DNA from: Aliarcobacter sp.
GTDB lineage: Bacteria > Campylobacterota > Campylobacteria > Campylobacterales > Arcobacteraceae
Direction of reading: 5' to 3'
Length of the DNA: 7,276 nucleotides
Assembly (NCBI GenBank): GCA_023268955.1
Contig: JALRJW010000145.1
Location: forward strand, 1 to 7,276
Part shown: one piece after another, positions 5,300 to 7,276 of the stretch
Layout of the letters: each line of letters opens with the position of its first letter
How positions within the stretch are numbered: position 1 is the stretch's first letter
Notes under the pieces: model-generated
The model's input: the letters and a program-made list of their open reading frames with translations, nothing else
What the model was told of the DNA's origin: nothing
Databases searched by the model: none
Program-made: the position numbers and the translations under genes

Positions 5300-6334
5300 A
5301 TGGAAATTAAATTCTCAAAATCAATTGATGCAAAAAAAGCTTATGAACTTGTAACTTCTCTTCAAGCTCATTTTGTAAATAAACTAAATGAATTATCAAA
5401 AAATCTTGGTGAAAACAAAGAGTTTGAAGAAGTTTTATGGCAAAGGGATGAAGGAATTCATGGTGGTGGAAATAGATTTGAAGCTAGAGATGAACTTTTG
5501 TTTAACACAGGAAGTGTAAATGTTTCTCAAGTTCATTATGATGATGAACCAAATAAAAGATTAAAATCAGCAAGTGCTATTTCTACAATTATTCATCCAA
5601 AAAATCCAAATGTTCCTTCTATGCACATGCACATTAGTTTCACTGAAATTCAAGATGAACAATCATACTTTAGAATAATGGCTGACTTAAATCCAGCGAT
5701 TTTATATGAAGAAGACAAAGATAAATTTACTTGCACAATTGCAAATTTTGCAGGTAATAACTATGAAGAAGGAACAGCTCAAGGTGATAAATACTTTAAT
5801 ATTCCTGCTTTAAATAGACACAGAGGTGTTGTACATTTTTATTTAGAAAATTATAAAACTCAAAATAAAGATAATGATTTTAAATATGCTTATGATTTTG
5901 GTATTGGAATTATAAATACATATATCAATATTATTGAAATTGCTATAAAGCAAAGAACTGCTTTTAGTGTTCATGATATTAAAGAACAACTGGCTTACCA
6001 TACTTTATACTTATTTCAAGTTTTAACACTTGATAGAGGAACTACATCTGGACTTTTAGTTCATAATCAAAATGATGAAGGAATTATGGGTTCACTTCCA
6101 AGGTATGTGGATAAAAATCTTTTAGCTTCTTGGGAAAAACTTGTTCCATCTCCACAAGATGAACTTGTAAAAAAATTAGTTGAAGCAATTCCTTCAAATG
6201 GTTTAATAGATGTAGAAACAAAGATTAAATTAGCAAGTGTTGTTAGAGAACATTATAAAACTTATCCAGAAAGTTTAAAATATCAAGCAAGTGGAAATAC
6301 AATTCCTACTACTGTTGATAATCATAAAAAATAA
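5300..6334 (+). CDS. hemF: Oxygen-dependent coproporphyrinogen III oxidase
   Basis: HemF uses O2 to decarboxylate two propionates of coproporphyrinogen III to the vinyl groups of protoporphyrinogen IX in haem synthesis. The 344-residue protein keeps the family landmarks: WQRDEGIHGGGNRFEARD (47-64); SVNVSQVHYDD (72-82), like the VNFSHVHG segment; ASAISTIIHPKNPNVPSMHM (91-110), the central substrate/His motif; and LTLDRGTTSGL (242-252) followed by GIMGSLPR (261-268), matching WDRGTLFGLQ...SMPP. It is longer than the E. coli enzyme (about 299 residues), mainly through a C-terminal extension past residue 290, and the RGIGG-like motif is poorly kept (NRHRGVVHFYLEN, 172-184). AAGGA lies before the ATG. 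An oxygen-using step suggests aerobic or microaerobic life. Confidence 0.93.
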   Translation: MEIKFSKSIDAKKAYELVTSLQAHFVNKLNELSKNLGENKEFEEVLWQRDEGIHGGGNRFEARDELLFNTGSVNVSQVHYDDEPNKRLKSASAISTIIHPKNPNVPSMHMHISFTEIQDEQSYFRIMADLNPAILYEEDKDKFTCTIANFAGNNYEEGTAQGDKYFNIPALNRHRGVVHFYLENYKTQNKDNDFKYAYDFGIGIINTYINIIEIAIKQRTAFSVHDIKEQLAYHTLYLFQVLTLDRGTTSGLLVHNQNDEGIMGSLPRYVDKNLLASWEKLVPSPQDELVKKLVEAIPSNGLIDVETKIKLASVVREHYKTYPESLKYQASGNTIPTTVDNHKK

Positions 6335-6357
6335 TAGTAAAAAGGTAATTATATAAA

Positions 6358-6837
6358 ATGAAAATACTAAAATCAGCTCTTTTAATCACAGCACTTACTT
6401 TTTGCTCAAGTGCTTTAGCGAAAGAAAAAGTGTATAAATTAACTATGGCTACAACATGGGGACCAACACTTTCCCCACTTATTGATTCAGCGCAAAATAT
6501 GGCCAAATATGCAAATGAAATGTCAAATGGACAATTAGAAATTAGAATTGATGCAGCAAATAAACACAAAGCTCCTTTAGGTGTTTTTGATATGGTAAAA
6601 GGTGGCCAATATGATATGGGTCATAGTGCTTCTTATTATTGGAAAGGTAAAGATATAAATACTTTGCCTTTTACTTCTATGCCATTTGGTTTAACTAGCC
6701 CTGAACAATACTCATGGTTTTACTATGGTGGTGGTTTAGAGTTAATGCAAAAAGCATATGAAAAACATAATGTATTGTCTTTTCCTGGAGGAAGCACTGG
6801 TGTTCAAATGGGTGGATGGTTTAAAAAAGAGATTATC
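6358..6837 (+). CDS. TRAP transporter solute-binding protein (DctP/TakP type), N-terminal 160 residues only
   Basis: Such proteins bind carboxylates in the periplasm and deliver them to the DctQM membrane subunits. Residues 1-21 are a clear Sec signal peptide (basic start, hydrophobic core, cleavage after ALA). The mature part begins KEKVYKLTMATTWGPTLSPL and continues with FDMVKGGQYDMGHSASYYW, FTSMPFGLTSPEQYSWFY and the diagnostic FPGGSTGVQMGGWFKKEI, which fits the oxo-acid (TakP-like) branch. The real family continues from KKEI into a segment like NSVDDLKGLKMRIPG and is about 330-370 residues long. Here it stops matching at about residue 160 and the frame enters MnmE sequence. AAGG stands 12 bases before the ATG, a long spacing, and the gene begins 23 bases after hemF. 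dctQ and dctM are not visible. It is truncated by the chimeric junction. Confidence 0.85.
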
Positions 6838-6845
6838 GATGAAGG
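6826..6845. other. Chimeric junction between a TRAP binding protein and MnmE
   Basis: The same open frame encodes TRAP-type sequence up to GGWFKKEI and MnmE sequence from about DEGIVIWYPKGQSYTGDDL. No stop, linker, inverted repeat or insertion-sequence end is visible at the join. The exact base is uncertain because the two parents may share a few bases here. An artefactual join is more likely than a natural fusion, since the product would put a signal peptide on a cytosolic tRNA-modifying enzyme. Confidence 0.75.
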
Positions 6846-7276
6846 TATTGTGATTTGGTATCCCAAAGGTCAAAGTTATACAGGGGATGATTTAGTAGAA
6901 TTTCATGTTCATGGAAGCAAAGCTGTTATTAATAAATTTTTAAATGAATTATCGTTAAGAGCAGATTGTCAATTAGCAGAGCCAGGTGAATTTACTAAGC
7001 AAGCTTTTTTAAATAATAAAATTAATTTGTATGAAGCTGAAAGCATAGCTGATTTATTAAATGCTGAAACAGAAGGACAGAGAGTTCAAGCTCTAAGATT
7101 AAAAAATAGTTCCCCTTTGTTTATGAAATGGAGAGAGAGAATCTTAGATGTTATGAGCAAATGTGAGGCAGCCATAGATTTTTCCGAGGAGGACTTGCCA
7201 CCAACAGTTCTATGGCCGCCATTTAAAGACAAAAATCTTTTATTACTAGAGAAAAAACTCTTAAACCACATTAATA
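6838..7276 (+). CDS. mnmE: tRNA modification GTPase MnmE (TrmE), internal fragment lacking both ends
   Basis: MnmE works with MnmG to place the (carboxymethyl)aminomethyl group on the wobble uridine of some tRNAs. The 146 residues match the family from about residue 70 of the E. coli protein: IVIWYPKGQSYTGDDLVEF, then HVHGSKAVINKFL; LAEPGEFTKQAFLNNKINL; EAESIADLLNAETEGQRVQA; and CEAAIDFSEEDLP. These cover the end of the folate-binding N-terminal domain and the start of the helical domain; the GTPase domain lies beyond the edge. The EFHVHG and AETEGQR signatures resemble alphaproteobacterial and mitochondrial (GTPBP3) proteins. Campylobacterotal MnmE, as I recall it, reads closer to EIQCHGG at this point. 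Codons such as CCC, GGG, CCG and GAC are a little more common here than upstream. The true N-terminus is missing and replaced in frame by the TRAP protein. Confidence 0.85.

Noticed and set aside
6309..6569. 86-codon minus-strand ORF
   Set aside because: It is antisense to the hemF end and to the signal peptide and early mature part of the TRAP protein; no ribosome-binding site or family match.
7086..7271. 61-codon minus-strand ORF
   Set aside because: It is antisense to the clear MnmE segment.
1..7276. CRISPR array, insertion sequence, tRNA or rRNA gene
   Set aside because: I saw no regularly spaced repeats, transposase motifs, terminal inverted repeats or tRNA T-loop signatures on either strand.

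Overview
The window is AT-rich (roughly 30% GC by eye) and, up to about position 6830, looks like one stretch of a Campylobacterota chromosome. The Arcobacter group is the best guess. I base this on the protein style of CarB, MetX, XseB and HemF, the codon use, and the tight gene packing. No database search was possible, so the taxonomic call is an inference.

Minus-strand block (1-4944), in transcription order from right to left: an atypical tyrosine-phosphatase-like protein (4495-4944); metX, homoserine O-acetyltransferase, with a probable TTG start (3309-4418); xseB, exonuclease VII small subunit, overlapping metX by ATGA (3106-3312); a leader-like gap with a 12-bp hairpin over the ribosome-binding site of a possible 18-codon ORF (2998-3081); a diverged MazF/PemK-like protein with no visible partner antitoxin (2492-2950); a short GC-rich structured RNA candidate with its own promoter and intrinsic terminator (about 2388-2460); a ThiF/MoeB/HesA-type E1-like adenylyltransferase (1551-2237); and the first 482 codons of carB, the carbamoyl-phosphate synthase large subunit, which runs off the left edge.

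Plus-strand block (5031-7276): a divergent gap (4945-5030) carries a TGnTATAAT promoter on each strand. Then come a small charged helical protein of unknown function (5031-5291), hemF, the oxygen-dependent coproporphyrinogen III oxidase (5300-6334), and the start of a secreted TRAP-type solute-binding protein (6358 to about 6837). hemF makes oxygen-dependent haem synthesis likely. carB and metX are ordinary anabolic genes for pyrimidines/arginine and methionine.

The most unusual feature is at the right end. The TRAP binding-protein frame changes at about 6830-6845, without a frameshift, into a partial tRNA-modification GTPase MnmE. That MnmE segment reads like the alphaproteobacterial/mitochondrial type, not the campylobacterotal type. 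An exported binding protein fused to a cytosolic MnmE makes no biological sense, so an assembly or cloning chimera is the leading explanation.

The best candidate for something new is the GC-rich RNA at 2388-2460. No complete new multi-gene system can be supported from this window.
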